From positions 4,462,501-4,526,500 of the forward strand of contig NZ_CP012099.1 of NCBI RefSeq assembly GCF_001182785.1: a stretch of DNA of 64,000 nucleotides. Direction: 5' to 3'. How positions within the stretch are numbered: the first letter of the stretch is position 1; every line of letters starts with the position of its first letter. The notes under the pieces were generated by a model, which was not told where the DNA came from, did not search any database, and worked only from the letters and a program-made list of their open reading frames with translations. Positions 29,225-36,907 of the stretch are shown one piece after another. Made by a program: the position numbers and the translations under genes. This DNA is from Bacillus thuringiensis. Its GTDB lineage: Bacteria > Bacillota > Bacilli > Bacillales > Bacillaceae_G.

Positions 29225-30179
29225 TTATAATTTGCTTCCAAATAATTTTAATTCATTCATAAAATCATTGAACTGCGGAATATTCATTTGCTGCGCCGGA
29301 TCTGATAAAGCTACAGCGGGATTGGGATGTACTTCAGCCATAATTGCGTCTGCACCAATTGCCATCGCTGCTTTTGCAGTTGATAAGAGAAGGTCACGTC
29401 GCCCTGTAGAATGCGTTACATCGACAACAACAGGTAAATGTGTTTCTTTCTTTAAAATCGGTACAGCGGAAATATCAAGCGTCTTACGCGTCACTCTTTC
29501 ATACGTGCGAATACCTCGTTCACATAAAATAATGTTCCCATTTCCCTTTGCCATAATATATTCTGCCGCATTAATGAATTCTTCAATCGTTGCTGATAGA
29601 CCACGTTTTAATAATACTGGTTTATTTACAGCACCGGCTGCCCTTAGCAAATCAAAGTTTTGCATATTGCGAGCGCCAATTTGAATAACATCAACGTAAT
29701 CTAATGACATCTCAATATCATTTGGATTTAAAATTTCACTAATAACAGCCAAATCATATTCATCTGCTACTTGGCGTAAAATTTGTAATCCTGCTAATCC
29801 AAGACCTTGAAAATCATACGGTGAAGTATGTGGCTTGAATGCACCACCACGCATTAATTTCAACAATCGTATCTTCTATTTTTTTCTTACAAGACACAAG
29901 TAGTGCTTTACGATGATCTTCTTGTAACTCTAAACCAGCTTGAAAAATTTGTTTGAAAATATGTTGTAAAGTCGAAGTTTCAAATGGACCATTATTATTC
30001 TCTACAATTAAATCCAGCATATTTCTTTCACGTACAGGATCAAAACGTTTCACACCTTATACTTCTTTTAAAGTACCAACTTCTTGTACGAGACGACCTC
30101 TTTCGTTTAGTAACTCTAATATTTGTAAATTAAGTTGATCAATTTCAGAACGTAAACGACCTAGTTGTTGTGATGTCAT
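29225..30179 (-). pseudogene. aroA: Chorismate mutase / DAHP synthase, inactivated (AroA/AroG type)
   Basis: The intact enzyme has an N-terminal AroQ-type chorismate mutase (about 1-90) and a C-terminal 3-deoxy-D-arabino-heptulosonate 7-phosphate synthase. Here a good ribosome site and ATG (30179) open a 40-codon frame (MTSQQLGRLRSEID...) that stops at TAA 30057-30059 where the family has Gln. The frame would continue with [15 protein letters not shown]. Near 29855-29865 about 110 bases are missing and the frame shifts: TIVEIN jumps to LMRGGAFKP, losing the GPCAVES region of the active site. The rest to 29225 ([29 protein letters not shown]) reads on. Arg to Cys and Arg to His changes suggest drift. 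Lies upstream of ccpA, as in B. subtilis. Confidence 0.92.
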
Positions 30180-30317
30180 AAGAAAGCCACCTCTTTCAAA
30201 TTCCTATATATTACTTTTTTAAGATAACTTATCATAGCTGATACATATACGATTGTCACACGATATACAGCAATGAATTACCATCAAAAAACGTTGTATA
30301 TTTTCATTTAAAATAAA

Positions 30318-30347
30318 AAAAAAGACAGTTTACATACTGTCTTTTTT
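30318..30347 (-). terminator. Terminator of the CamS-like gene
   Basis: AAAAAAGACAGT and ACTGTCTTTTTT form a perfect stem around TTACAT; it overlaps the stop codon by two bases. Confidence 0.85.
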
Positions 30348-31368
30348 ACAAGAAGGAAACAAACGGTTTATCACTGTTTTTCTCTTTTATAATAACGGCC
30401 TCAATTTTACTCTCGGACTTAATCTGTAATTGTACTTTCGCATCTTTAGGCAATTTGTCCAACATACCTTGAGCAGCCAATTGGGTAAGAGCCATTAATT
30501 CTGTTTTACCGTTATATTTAATAACAATATTCATATTTAATGTATCCATTTGATCTTTCTTATAAGAAACTTTTGCGTTGACTGGAATAAAATCTCCAGT
30601 AGAAAAACCTTTTATTTCCTTAGCAAAGTTAGTTATTTTTGTATTATCTTCTCCATGTGCTTGTGTAAATTCATCAGAAGGATATGAATACGACTTTTCA
30701 TCAATTGTACTCCAATTTCCAAGGTTCGTATCATTCTTTTGAACAGTAGCACTAGCGATATACGTACCATTTTTTAAAGAACTAGTACTTTCTTGCTTAA
30801 AGATAGCAAACGTAATTGGAGATTTGTTATATTTATCATTTTTGTTAATAGCTTCAATAAGTTGTTTAGCAACTTCAGATCCTTTAGACATAGCTTCTTC
30901 ATTAGATACACTTGAAGACATAGCTAGGCCAATCATAACACCAGATAAACTTAATTCATTTGAATTCTGTTTTCCGAAATAGTCTTGTTCTATAATATTC
31001 GTCAAAACTGGCGCTTCTACTTTCGCAACTAGTTCATCAATTAGTTTCTCTGGAATATACTGATTTAATTGCAGTACGTGACTCTCTGTATCAAATTGCT
31101 GCGTTGCAATATTTATTAAACCATTTTCATACTCTGCTAAATCTAATTTAGAATTTGTTTTTATATTAGCTGTATTTATAACCTTTTGTTCTTTTAAAGG
31201 AATAACAGTTCTATAATAATCTTTAGAAACAGCAGTTCTCGGAATCATACTTTTTTCTTTTGTATCTTTTTGTATAACTTCATCCTTCTTACTAATCGTA
31301 TTACTATTGTTACTACAAGCTCCCAGTAATAAACTTACGACTGCGAAGGATAATGCCATTTTCTTCAT
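30346..31368 (-). CDS. CamS-family lipoprotein (sex-pheromone precursor family)
   Basis: The 340 residues start with a lipoprotein signal (lipobox LGAC, Cys18). The mature part matches the pattern of CamS/YerH proteins: EYENGLINIATQQFDTESHV, then QYIPEKLIDELVAKV, NIIEQDYF, SPITFAIFKQES and LKNGTYIASATVQK. In enterococci and staphylococci the cleaved signal peptide of such proteins acts as a pheromone, but the role of the lipoprotein itself is unknown. B. subtilis yerH lies beside pcrA-ligA, so this stand-alone copy may be an extra paralogue. It has its own terminator and about 110 bases upstream for a promoter. Confidence 0.75.
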   Translation of the reverse strand: MKKMALSFAVVSLLLGACSNNSNTISKKDEVIQKDTKEKSMIPRTAVSKDYYRTVIPLKEQKVINTANIKTNSKLDLAEYENGLINIATQQFDTESHVLQLNQYIPEKLIDELVAKVEAPVLTNIIEQDYFGKQNSNELSLSGVMIGLAMSSSVSNEEAMSKGSEVAKQLIEAINKNDKYNKSPITFAIFKQESTSSLKNGTYIASATVQKNDTNLGNWSTIDEKSYSYPSDEFTQAHGEDNTKITNFAKEIKGFSTGDFIPVNAKVSYKKDQMDTLNMNIVIKYNGKTELMALTQLAAQGMLDKLPKDAKVQLQIKSESKIEAVIIKEKNSDKPFVSFL

Positions 31369-31452
31369 TACTTAAAACCTACTTTCAACAATCTAGTTAT
31401 TTAGTTTGAACTATTAATAGTGTACCACTAAATATATTTCAACAAAAACAAA

Positions 31453-31487
31453 AAAAAGAAGCAAGCACCTTTAGCTTGCTTCTTTTT
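31453..31487 (-). terminator. brxC terminator
   Basis: AAAAAGAAGCAAGC and GCTTGCTTCTTTTT form a perfect stem; it overlaps the brxC stop codon. Confidence 0.87.
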
Positions 31488-31812
31488 ACTTTATATTCTC
31501 TTCTAAAGCATCTTTTTTAATATTCCAATGAGACGTATTCCATACTACCATCCCATCTTTTATGTATAGCACTTGCGGTGATTCATGTCTAATACTGTAT
31601 TGTTCTGCAACACGATTTGACACATCTCTCGCATCTTGTACGTATAAGTAATACGCTGGCACTTCTCTTTCTTCACTGCAATACGCTTGAAATTCTGTGT
31701 ATGCACCGTGACTAATCGGGCATGTCGTACTATGTTTAAAAAGAACATACGGCTCATTCTTTTCTACTAAGACTTCAAGCTCTTCAATTGTTTCAAGCTT
31801 TGTCATATTCAT
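31486..31812 (-). CDS. brxC: Monothiol bacilliredoxin BrxC (YtxJ)
   Basis: YtxJ/BrxC is a thioredoxin-fold protein of the bacillithiol system. The 108 residues include the characteristic redox site TTCPIS (Cys near 31) in place of CxxC, then AYYLYVQDARDVSNRVAEQY and the cis-Pro region HESPQVLYI. The ATG at 31812 is preceded by AGAGGTG seven bases away and overlaps the ytxG stop by one base, so the two are coupled. In B. subtilis ytxH lies between ytxG and ytxJ; here it is absent. Confidence 0.88.
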   Translation of the reverse strand: MNMTKLETIEELEVLVEKNEPYVLFKHSTTCPISHGAYTEFQAYCSEEREVPAYYLYVQDARDVSNRVAEQYSIRHESPQVLYIKDGMVVWNTSHWNIKKDALEENIK

Positions 31813-32324
31813 CACGATTCACCTCTCATACGAAATCTAGAGCGCTTCTCTTTCTTTTCAGCGTTTTTCTCAATTCTTTCTAATTTACGCTCTTCTTTTT
31901 CAACCTTCTTCTCTTGTCTCGACGCACGGTAATGATTGTATACTTCAATCGCCGCACTGCTCCACTGTACAACTTGCGCTACTTTATCAGCGTTATTTTC
32001 AATTTCGTCCGTTACAGAGTCTGATACATTACGAAGCTTCGTATTTAAGGATTGGATTGTCGTTCCAATCCCATCTACACCCGCTACCACTTTATTTAAT
32101 GACTGTGACTTCTGTTGAATATCATCAGCTAACGCATTCGTTTTATGTAATAATTGCTCTGTCTCTACGCTAATTCCTTGCATTTGTTTTTCTAAACCTT
32201 CTAACGTGCTTGCAACGTTTTCTAACGTCTTCTGAACCGATAACAACGTTCTGCATACATACACTACTAATACTGCGAAAGCAACCGCGATAATAGCCGC
32301 ACTTACATATAAAAGAACTTGCAT
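31812..32324 (-). CDS. ytxG: DUF948 membrane protein YtxG
   Basis: From ATG 32324 (AAAGGAAG about nine bases upstream) the protein has 170 residues: one N-terminal membrane segment (about 3-25), a long coiled-coil stretch (about 28-110) and a strongly basic/acidic C-terminus (EKKVEKEERKLERIEKNA). This is the DUF948/YtxG layout, described as general stress proteins in bacilli. It is the first gene of an operon with brxC. Confidence 0.85.
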   Translation of the reverse strand: MQVLLYVSAAIIAVAFAVLVVYVCRTLLSVQKTLENVASTLEGLEKQMQGISVETEQLLHKTNALADDIQQKSQSLNKVVAGVDGIGTTIQSLNTKLRNVSDSVTDEIENNADKVAQVVQWSSAAIEVYNHYRASRQEKKVEKEERKLERIEKNAEKKEKRSRFRMRGES

Positions 32325-32511
32325 TTCATCACTTCCTTTATCTTTTTCATACTTTCCCCTATTATACAATCATTTTCCGTTTCATTCTAATCCCTATCTC
32401 ATCATTAGAATTTTCATACTTATTCGTTAACTGTAACATAAATCATTCAACAAATTCCACTAAGTAGGTTACAATAGGAGAGGATACATAATTAGTAGGG
32501 AGGCTTTACAT

Positions 32512-33627
32512 ATGAAAGATCCACGTATTGAAAAGTTAGCATACAATTTAATTAACTACTCTATCCGCTTACAAAAAGGTGAAAAAGTATTAATTGAAAA
32601 CTTTGGCTTACAAAAAGAACTTGTAACTGCACTTGTAAAAGAAGCATATGCAGCTGGTGGTTTCCCATTCGTCTCTTTAAAAGATCATCAAGTAGATCGC
32701 TCTTTATTAATGGGTGCTACTGAAGAACATTTCGAACAAATCGCTGCGTATGAAGCAAGCGTAATGAAAGACATGGACGCTTATATCGGTCTTCGCTCTG
32801 GCGATAATATTAATGAACAAGCTGACGTTCCAAGTGAGCGTATGAAAGTTCATGGCCAAACAGTTGGTAAAAAAGTTCATAGAGACATTCGCGTTCCAAA
32901 AACACGCTGGGTTGTTCTTCGCTACCCAAATGCTTCTATGGCACAGCTTGCTAAAATGAGTACAGAAGCTTTCGAAGACTTCTACTTTGAAGTATGTAAC
33001 TTAGACTACGGTAAAATGGATAAGGCGATGGATAGCCTTGTTACATTAATGAATAAAACAGATAAAGTTCGTTTAACTGGCCCTGGAACTGACTTAACAT
33101 TCTCTATTAAAGACATTCCAGCAATTAAATGCTCAGGTCATTTAAACATTCCAGATGGTGAAGTATACTCTGCACCAGTTCGTGACTCTGTTAACGGTAC
33201 AGTTTCTTACAACACACCATCTCCTTACAACGGTTATACATTTGAAAATGTACAACTTAAGTTCGAGAACGGTCAAATCGTTGAAGCAACTGCAAACGAT
33301 TCAGAACGCATTAACAAAATCTTCGATACAGACGAAGGCGCACGCTACGTTGGTGAGTTCGCAATCGGCGTAAACCCATACATCTTACATCCAATGGGAG
33401 ATATCCTATTCGATGAAAAAATCGATGGCAGCTTCCACTTCACTCCTGGACAAGCTTACGACGATGCATGGAATGGTAACAACTCGAACATTCATTGGGA
33501 CTTAGTATGCATCCAACGCCCTGAATACGGCGGCGGTGAAATTTACTTCGACGACGTACTAATCCGTAAAGACGGACGCTTCGTTGTACCCGAATTAGAA
33601 GCTTTAAACCCAGAGAACTTAAAATAA
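32512..33627 (+). CDS. ampS: M29-family metallo-aminopeptidase
   Basis: M29 aminopeptidases release N-terminal residues using two metal ions. The 371 residues carry the family blocks: DIRVPKTRWVVLRYP (about 123-137), DGEVYSAP near 219-226 with the conserved Glu, YVGEFAIGVNP (about 279-289), LHPMGDILFDEK and the C-terminal GGGEIYFDDVLIRKDGRF. The start has a GGGAGG site. It is monocistronic and ends in a strong terminator. The exact peptide preference is unknown. Confidence 0.88.
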   Translation: MKDPRIEKLAYNLINYSIRLQKGEKVLIENFGLQKELVTALVKEAYAAGGFPFVSLKDHQVDRSLLMGATEEHFEQIAAYEASVMKDMDAYIGLRSGDNINEQADVPSERMKVHGQTVGKKVHRDIRVPKTRWVVLRYPNASMAQLAKMSTEAFEDFYFEVCNLDYGKMDKAMDSLVTLMNKTDKVRLTGPGTDLTFSIKDIPAIKCSGHLNIPDGEVYSAPVRDSVNGTVSYNTPSPYNGYTFENVQLKFENGQIVEATANDSERINKIFDTDEGARYVGEFAIGVNPYILHPMGDILFDEKIDGSFHFTPGQAYDDAWNGNNSNIHWDLVCIQRPEYGGGEIYFDDVLIRKDGRFVVPELEALNPENLK

Positions 33628-33628
33628 T

Positions 33629-33662
33629 AAAAAACGCTCGGAATTATATCCGAGCGTTTTTT
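33629..33662 (+). terminator. ampS terminator
   Basis: AAAACGCTCGGA and TCCGAGCGTTTT form a perfect stem around ATTATA with a T run after it. Confidence 0.9.
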
Positions 33663-33674
33663 ATTATCCTCACT

Positions 33675-33857
33675 CTATGTCGAGCTACTTTTCTTACTTT
33701 TTGTTTGCTGAAAATGAAAATAATATAAAAGCGCCACTGCGATAGTACCTATTAATATCGGTTCATATAAGGGCAGATCCCATTTCATATATACTCTAGT
33801 GCAAATAGCAAACACAAGCAAAATTTCCAAACAAAACAAAGGTTTTACATATTTCAT
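33675..33857 (-). CDS. Small hypothetical membrane protein, 60 residues
   Basis: Two hydrophobic segments (about 5-20 and 32-47) and a basic C-terminus are visible. Its ATG overlaps the stop of the upstream gene (ATGA), so it is translated by coupling. No family is recognised. Confidence 0.6.
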   Translation of the reverse strand: MKYVKPLFCLEILLVFAICTRVYMKWDLPLYEPILIGTIAVALLYYFHFQQTKSKKSSST

Positions 33858-34258
33858 TTCTTACCTACCATTTCTATTTTCACATATGGATTTTCTTTCT
33901 CGATAAGCGCCAAAAATTCATTCATATTTTGCGGCATCGCAATTATATGTACTTTATATGCATTCGTCGTAATTTCAAGCGATTTCCCAACTTGACGAAT
34001 TATTCTTATCTCTTTCAATACAATATCGTCATTTAAAACACCGTACTTTAATACGCCATTTTCTACTTTATGTTTTTTAATAAATACTTCCCAAACAAGT
34101 GGTACATTTACAATGAAGCATAAACCCATCCCAATCAACGCCGATATCCAATGCGCTTTATTAGTGAAAAGCATGACAATTGGATATATACACATAAAAG
34201 CTAACGTAAGACAAACAAAAATGACTACTGACTTACTTCTTTGAATTGGAAAGTTCAT
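33854..34258 (-). CDS. Membrane protein with bacterial PH-like domain
   Basis: The 134 residues begin with two membrane segments (about 11-31 and 37-57) followed by a soluble domain with the strand pattern of bacterial PH domains (ENGVLKYGVLNDDIVLKEIRIIRQ, then NMNEFLALIEKENPYV), as in SunI/YyaB-like proteins. Function is unknown. It forms an operon with the 60-residue membrane protein. Confidence 0.65.
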   Translation of the reverse strand: MNFPIQRSKSVVIFVCLTLAFMCIYPIVMLFTNKAHWISALIGMGLCFIVNVPLVWEVFIKKHKVENGVLKYGVLNDDIVLKEIRIIRQVGKSLEITTNAYKVHIIAMPQNMNEFLALIEKENPYVKIEMVGKK

Positions 34259-34310
34259 ACCTACACCCCCTAATCCAAATTATACCACTATTTCCATTTT
34301 AGTTCATAGA

Positions 34311-34336
34311 AAAAGGCCATTTCTAAATGACCTTTT
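34311..34336 (-). terminator. Terminator of the GNAT gene pair
   Basis: AAAAGGTCATTT and AATGGCCTTTT (minus strand) form a stem with one mismatch and a T run; it overlaps the stop codon. Confidence 0.75.
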
Positions 34337-34826
34337 ACACAATGTACCTATAAAATTTCTTATCTACCTGTAACACTGGAAAATTTTTCGGCAACTGATC
34401 TATACTCACACTTTGAAAACCATTCTTTTCATAAAAACGATGTGCCGCTAAAAATTTTACTGTTGTTCCTAAGTAAATATCTTTCAATTTTTTATCCTCA
34501 GCCCATGAAATTGCTGTTTGAAGCAACATATGTGACGCGCCCCATTCTTTTCCGCGAAACTCTTTCTTCACGAACATTTTTCTTAGCGCTACTTGAAGAT
34601 TCTCAATATCTAATAAAGCTACTGTTCCAACTACTTTCCCATCATAAATTGCTACCCAAAAGTTTCCGTGATCCTTTTGATAGAATGTTTCTATTTCAAG
34701 TAAATCAGGTTGCTCTTCTTTCGTAATGGGAACATTATACTCTTTTTGCTGAATATGAACGATAAGATCTACTACTTCCTCTTGAAACGTACTTTCATAC
34801 GGAACAATACGAATTTTCTCGTTCAT
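34335..34826 (-). CDS. GNAT-family N-acetyltransferase
   Basis: The 163 residues from ATG 34826 (overlapping the upstream stop as ATGA) show the GNAT core: GNFWVAIYDGKVVGTVALLDI (about 51-71), then the acetyl-CoA loop KKEFRGKEWGASHMLL (about 86-101) and YEKNGF near 135. The substrate is unknown. It is co-translated with the RimL-type acetyltransferase upstream. Confidence 0.82.
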   Translation of the reverse strand: MNEKIRIVPYESTFQEEVVDLIVHIQQKEYNVPITKEEQPDLLEIETFYQKDHGNFWVAIYDGKVVGTVALLDIENLQVALRKMFVKKEFRGKEWGASHMLLQTAISWAEDKKLKDIYLGTTVKFLAAHRFYEKNGFQSVSIDQLPKNFPVLQVDKKFYRYIV

Positions 34827-35371
34827 CGAATTTCTTTCCACTCTGAAGCTAATAAACTATATACAGCGATATCATGGAAATGATCATATAACCATTCTTC
34901 ATCTCGTAAAATACCATCTAACTTAAATCCTAAACGTTCTGGAATTGCGCGGCTTTTCGCATTTCCAACACCGCAACGAATTTCAATTTTATTCAGCTTT
35001 AAATTTTCAAATGCATAGTGAAGTACAGCCTTTACGCTACGCGTCATAATACCTTTCCCGCCAGCATCTTCTGCAAGATAATACCCAAGACTCGTCGCTT
35101 TCTTCCCCCAGCTCACTGGATGAATGCCTACCATCCCAACGAGCTTTCCTTTGTAACGTATACCACTTTCAAAACCGTCTCCCTCTGCAAACTTTTTTAA
35201 CCACATCGGAAAAATCTCATCATAAGCATCAGCAGATTTTGTCCCATCTACCCAAGGGAGCCATTTTCGTAAATGATTACGGTTTTGATCTAATAATTGA
35301 TATAATTCCTCTTTATGATGTTTTTCTAGTAATTGTAGTTCGATTTCGTCATCTACTCGGAGTGTGAACAT
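34823..35371 (-). CDS. RimJ/RimL-type N-acetyltransferase
   Basis: The 182 residues are typical of the ribosomal-protein-serine acetyltransferase group (YdaF-like): LRKWLPWVDGT near 34-44, GYYLAEDAGGKGIMTRSV (about 97-114) as the acetyl-CoA loop, and IPERLGFKLDGILRDEEW near the end. Acetylation of ribosomal or other proteins or small molecules is possible. AAAAGGGGAC precedes the ATG. It is first in a two-gene operon. Confidence 0.83.
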   Translation of the reverse strand: MFTLRVDDEIELQLLEKHHKEELYQLLDQNRNHLRKWLPWVDGTKSADAYDEIFPMWLKKFAEGDGFESGIRYKGKLVGMVGIHPVSWGKKATSLGYYLAEDAGGKGIMTRSVKAVLHYAFENLKLNKIEIRCGVGNAKSRAIPERLGFKLDGILRDEEWLYDHFHDIAVYSLLASEWKEIR

Positions 35372-35428
35372 GCTTTTTAGTCCCCTTTTTAGTTTTCTTA
35401 TTATTCTAACATTTATGGATAAAAAATG

Positions 35429-36334
35429 TTAAATGTTCACACTTTCTTTTGATTTTCTTTGTATAAAACCAGAAGAATACAATACTCCCGTAACAACTAA
35501 TATCATTCCTACAGATTGTGCAGGTGTTATATTGACTCCTTCAATAAAAGAAATAAGCATTGTAACAACAGGCACTAGATTAAAAAATAAAGATGTCCTC
35601 GCTGCCCCAATTTGAGCAATTCCATTATTCCACCATAAGTAGCCAAGCACACTCATTCCAATTGCCATAAAGAGAATCGCGCACCATGCCAACAAAGGAA
35701 TTTCTAAAACTGGTACTATACTTTTTTGTGTAGAAGATATGATAATAAAGGCAAGTGTACCAATAGTCATCGTATATGTCGTCGTTTGCATTGGATTACC
35801 AGTTTTAATAAACCTTCTGCCTAGCACGCCGTATAACGCCCAGCAGATATTCCCTAATAAAATATAAAAATCCCCTTTTGAAAATGATAAATGTTGTAGT
35901 ATTGTAAACGAACCCTGTGTAAGTACAAAAACAACGCCAATTAGTGCAAGTAACATTCCAATTGCTTGGCGCTTCACTATTTTCTCTCGTAAAATGACAC
36001 TTGCTAACAGCGTCGTAACGAGAGGATTTGTCGCCATAATAAGCGCACCATTAATAGCTTCTGTATATTTCATTCCTGAAAAGAAAAAGAAGTTAAAGCC
36101 GAATACACCAACAATACCTAGTAAAAGGTAATAGAGCCTATTCTGCATCCATACTTCCAAATCAAAATCTTTTCGTATTTTTAACAAACATAACATCACA
36201 AATGCAGCAATCCCAAAACGCCATGCTGCTATATGAATTGCTTCGAAATACTGCACCGCATATTTCGAAGCATTAAATGTCCCACCAGTAAATATCGCAA
36301 AACCTAATAACTGCGCATATACTTTATTTTTCAT
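35429..36334 (-). CDS. EamA/DMT-family transporter
   Basis: The 301 residues comprise about ten membrane segments in two EamA repeats, consistent with a metabolite exporter. Its first 11 bases overlap the end of the MerR-type regulator gene upstream, so regulator and transporter form one autoregulated unit. The substrate is unknown. Confidence 0.87.
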   Translation of the reverse strand: MKNKVYAQLLGFAIFTGGTFNASKYAVQYFEAIHIAAWRFGIAAFVMLCLLKIRKDFDLEVWMQNRLYYLLLGIVGVFGFNFFFFSGMKYTEAINGALIMATNPLVTTLLASVILREKIVKRQAIGMLLALIGVVFVLTQGSFTILQHLSFSKGDFYILLGNICWALYGVLGRRFIKTGNPMQTTTYTMTIGTLAFIIISSTQKSIVPVLEIPLLAWCAILFMAIGMSVLGYLWWNNGIAQIGAARTSLFFNLVPVVTMLISFIEGVNITPAQSVGMILVVTGVLYSSGFIQRKSKESVNI

Positions 36335-36737
36335 TGCCGGCCTCCAAGTCTTTTTCTTCTAGAAAACCGTAATAAATTTCTAACTTCTCCTCCGTTAGCT
36401 GAACAACTTTTTGCAATTGTTCCTGCTGTTCTTTTAATCGCTCCAAGTGAGTTGTTAAAATGGAAATTCTCTTTTTTACTTTCGCTGGTACTTCCTCTTT
36501 CTTCTGCCTAATTTCCTCTATAATGCACCCATCACTTGCAAACTCAGCCATCTCTTCTAATGACATCCCAGTTTGTTTTAATGAATATAAAAATTTTAAT
36601 AGACGTACATCGCCTTCTGTATATTGACGAATACCGCTATTTCGCGTTGGTGGTGGTAATAAACCTAATTTCTCATAGTAGCGCAAAGTGTGAATGCCCA
36701 TCCCGGTTAACTCTGCTACTTCGCCGATTTTATACAT
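36324..36737 (-). CDS. MerR-family transcriptional regulator
   Basis: The 137 residues start with a MerR helix-turn-helix (MYKIGEVAELTGMGIHTLRYYEKLGLLPPP, described here by its parts IGEVAELTG and LRYYEKLGL), followed by a long dimer helix (about 80-120). A single Cys is present at 71 and no metal-binding cluster is obvious, so a drug- or small-molecule-responsive type is more likely than a metal sensor. It leads the operon with the EamA gene and has a MerR-type promoter directly upstream. Confidence 0.88.
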   Translation of the reverse strand: MYKIGEVAELTGMGIHTLRYYEKLGLLPPPTRNSGIRQYTEGDVRLLKFLYSLKQTGMSLEEMAEFASDGCIIEEIRQKKEEVPAKVKKRISILTTHLERLKEQQEQLQKVVQLTEEKLEIYYGFLEEKDLEAGNEK

Positions 36738-36765
36738 GTTCTCTCCCCCTTGTTTTTACATTTTC

Positions 36766-36796
36766 ATCTTACAACCTAGAGTTAGCTCTAGGTCAA
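36766..36796 (-). promoter_or_regulatory. MerR-type promoter/operator with 19-base spacer
   Basis: On the minus strand TTGACC (36791-36796) and TAAGAT (36766-36771) are separated by 19 bases, and the spacer holds the palindrome CCTAGAG-CTAA-CTCTAGG. This is the layout MerR-family activators use by twisting DNA. It lies about 30 bases upstream of the regulator start. Confidence 0.78.
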
Positions 36797-36802
36797 TACA
36801 TA

Positions 36803-36868
36803 AATAAAGTGAAACTTTAATCAGTGGGGGTCTTACTGCCCGTTAATGCGGGATAAAAGTTGAACATA
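36803..36868. repeat. Short bcr-like repeat between merR gene and murC
   Basis: TAAAGTGAAACTTTA (itself a small palindrome), TCAGTGGGGG, then TCTTACTGCCCGTTAATGC and GGGATAAAAGTTGAAC match, on the opposite strand, modules of the 3012-3234 element. CCCG-TTAATG-CGGG makes a small hairpin. Only one arm of the long hairpin is present. Confidence 0.7.
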
Positions 36869-36871
36869 ACA

Positions 36872-36904
36872 AAAAAAGACGCACAGCCAAGCTATGCGTC
36901 TTTT
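36872..36904 (-). terminator. murC terminator
   Basis: AAAAGACGCA and TGCGTCTTTT form a perfect stem with an 11-base loop and a T run on the minus strand. Confidence 0.86.
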
Positions 36905-36907
36905 CTA

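Noticed and set aside
29814..30053. A separate 79-residue protein beginning [11 protein letters not shown]
   Set aside because: It is the middle of the broken aroA gene read after the premature stop, and ends in frame-shifted sequence at the deletion.
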